From Fretibacterium sp. (lineage in GTDB: Bacteria; Synergistota; Synergistia; Synergistales; Aminobacteriaceae), in NCBI GenBank assembly GCA_016280565.1, contig JAEEGY010000018.1, positions 1-5,977 on the forward strand: a stretch of 5,977 nt of DNA, given 5' to 3'. Under the pieces are notes generated by a model that was given only the letters and a program-made list of their open reading frames with translations, was not told the DNA's origin and ran no database searches. A program made the translations under genes and the position numbers. Of this stretch, positions 4,848 through 5,977 are shown piece by piece. Within the stretch, counting starts at the first letter, position 1, and every line of letters begins with the position of its first letter.

Positions 4848-5977
4848 GTGGCCGAGGCAGCGGGATCGGTAAGCTCCATTAAGAAGACGATACAGAACTA
4901 CTCCGATGTCGGCGTGGCTCTGCTGATGATCCTCGTTATCGTCATGATGGTCATCCCTCTTCCGACATGGCTTATCGATATCTTTTTGTCCTTCAACATC
5001 ACGCTGGGCGTCGTGACGCTGCTTGTGACGTTCTACGTCAAGCGTGCGCTGGATCTTTCTATCTTTCCGACGCTCCTGCTGATCGCCACGCTGTTCCGCC
5101 TCTCGCTGAACGTATCCACCACGCGTCTTATCCTGTTGACGGGCAACCCCGGCCAGCTTATTGAGGCGTTCGGGAACTTCGTCGTTGGCGGAGACTACGT
5201 CGTGGGGATCATCATGTTCCTGATTTTGGTCATCATCCAGATGATGGTCATCACCAAGGGCGCGGAGCGCGTATCGGAGGTCGCGGCCCGATTCACCCTT
5301 GACGCCATGCCGGGCAAGCAGATGTCCATCGACGCGGACCTGAACTCCGGCACCATCGACGAGCAGGGCGCAAAACAGCGGCGCATGGAGGTCCAAAAGG
5401 AAGCGGACTTCTACGGGGCCATGGACGGAGCCTCGAAGTTCGTCAAAGGAGACGCCATCGCGGGCCTCATCATCACCACGATAAACATTATCGGGGGGCT
5501 CTCGCTGGGCGTGTTCCGCCAGGGGCTGGATATCGGGGCGGCAGCCCAGAAGTACAGCCTGCTGACCGTCGGTGACGGCCTGGTGGGACAGATCCCCTCC
5601 CTGCTTATGTCTACGGCCATGGGCGTCATCGTGACGCGCGCGGCTGCGTCCTCCGAGCTGGGGCCCGACCTCATCGCCGCGTTCACCAAGTATCCCCGCC
5701 CGCTCTACATCGGCTCAGGGATGCTCTTCTCCCTGGCCATCATCCCCGGTCTGCCGACGGTCCCCTTCATGTTCCTTGGAGCCCTGACGGGCCTGATGGG
5801 CTGCTCCGTCAGTCGGGAGGCCAACGTCCAGGCCATTTCGGCGGAGGAACACGCCGCCGCGGGAGGCGGAGCGGGGCCGAGCCCCGCAGCGCCTGCGGCC
5901 GCCCCTGCTGCCGCCCCTGGGGGCACACCCGGTGCTCCGGGAGGGGGCGAGGAGAAGCCCGCGCCCGCGTCACCGGA
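4848..5977 (+). CDS. flhA: FlhA, flagellar type III export gate (N-terminal part, runs off the window)
   Basis: FlhA is the inner-membrane gate subunit of the flagellar protein export apparatus and uses the proton motive force to secrete rod, hook and filament proteins. The GTG at 4848 is set by GGAGG 7 bases upstream and by the expected N terminus. The frame stays open for 376 residues to the window end. Visible parts are hydrophobic segments at about 22-39 and 43-62, the FRLSLNVSTTRLIL motif (83-96), a membrane segment at 118-137, the cytoplasmic loop RFTLDAMPGKQMSIDADLN (148-166), and further membrane segments up to about 321. The last 40 or so residues are an Ala/Pro/Gly-rich stretch at the place of the linker to the cytoplasmic domain, which is cut off here. 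The loop motif fits FlhA better than virulence-type SctV, though the families are related. No other flagellar gene lies in the window. The gene implies a motile organism. Confidence 0.95.
   Translation, partial: MAEAAGSVSSIKKTIQNYSDVGVALLMILVIVMMVIPLPTWLIDIFLSFNITLGVVTLLVTFYVKRALDLSIFPTLLLIATLFRLSLNVSTTRLILLTGNPGQLIEAFGNFVVGGDYVVGIIMFLILVIIQMMVITKGAERVSEVAARFTLDAMPGKQMSIDADLNSGTIDEQGAKQRRMEVQKEADFYGAMDGASKFVKGDAIAGLIITTINIIGGLSLGVFRQGLDIGAAAQKYSLLTVGDGLVGQIPSLLMSTAMGVIVTRAAASSELGPDLIAAFTKYPRPLYIGSGMLFSLAIIPGLPTVPFMFLGALTGLMGCSVSREANVQAISAEEHAAAGGGAGPSPAAPAAAPAAAPGGTPGAPGGGEEKPAPASP

Noticed and set aside
4827..5396. Minus-strand open frame opposite the start of flhA
   Set aside because: It is a strongly His/Asp/Arg-rich shadow of membrane-segment codons, and flhA is certain.

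Overview
This window looks like part of a chromosome from the phylum Synergistota (Synergistetes). The most diagnostic sign is a small exported protein (4130-4810) ending in a Ser-Ser-Gly-Cys-Asn motif, a hydrophobic stretch and a basic cluster, which is the layout of the Synergist-CTERM sorting tail. A second, broken copy of such a tail lies on the minus strand at 118-230. The DNA is GC-rich and holds ordinary housekeeping genes of an anaerobe plus the start of a flagellar gene. A GC-rich member such as the Fretibacterium group is plausible, but genus is inference.

Layout. Bases 1-464 are mostly non-coding: a terminator hairpin at the left edge, a compound hairpin repeat, three evenly spaced TACGCGCC boxes, a frameshifted mini-gene on the minus strand, and a -10 element (TATAAT) ahead of folD. 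Bases 465-1472 (+) encode FolD. It is about 50 residues longer than usual because a palindrome-rich segment lies in frame near its N terminus, and it belongs to a variant subfamily in which the canonical catalytic Lys and Gln are replaced. The folD 3' end overlaps by 10 bp the 3' end of the convergent gene cbiA.

Bases 1463-4001 (-) carry three genes read leftwards: a YbgC/4HBT-type thioesterase (3567-4001), the S-adenosylmethionine decarboxylase proenzyme speH (2881-3303) and cobyrinate a,c-diamide synthase cbiA (1463-2860). The last two are 20 bp apart and probably co-transcribed from a near-consensus promoter at 3336-3364. The gap between the thioesterase and speH holds an 11-bp inverted repeat with a nine-G run in its loop and a fourth TACGCGCC box.

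Bases 4002-4129 separate the thioesterase from the divergent Synergist-CTERM protein gene (4130-4810, +). flhA follows 37 bp later (4848 onward, +) and runs off the right edge within the linker between its membrane and cytoplasmic domains.

The genes cover one-carbon/folate metabolism (FolD), polyamine synthesis (SpeH), corrin ring amidation (CbiA), acyl-CoA hydrolysis, surface export (CTERM protein) and flagellar protein export (FlhA). They do not form one pathway. No complete new multi-gene system is visible. The most unusual items are the palindromic segment inside folD, the altered FolD active site, and the broken mini Synergist-CTERM gene.
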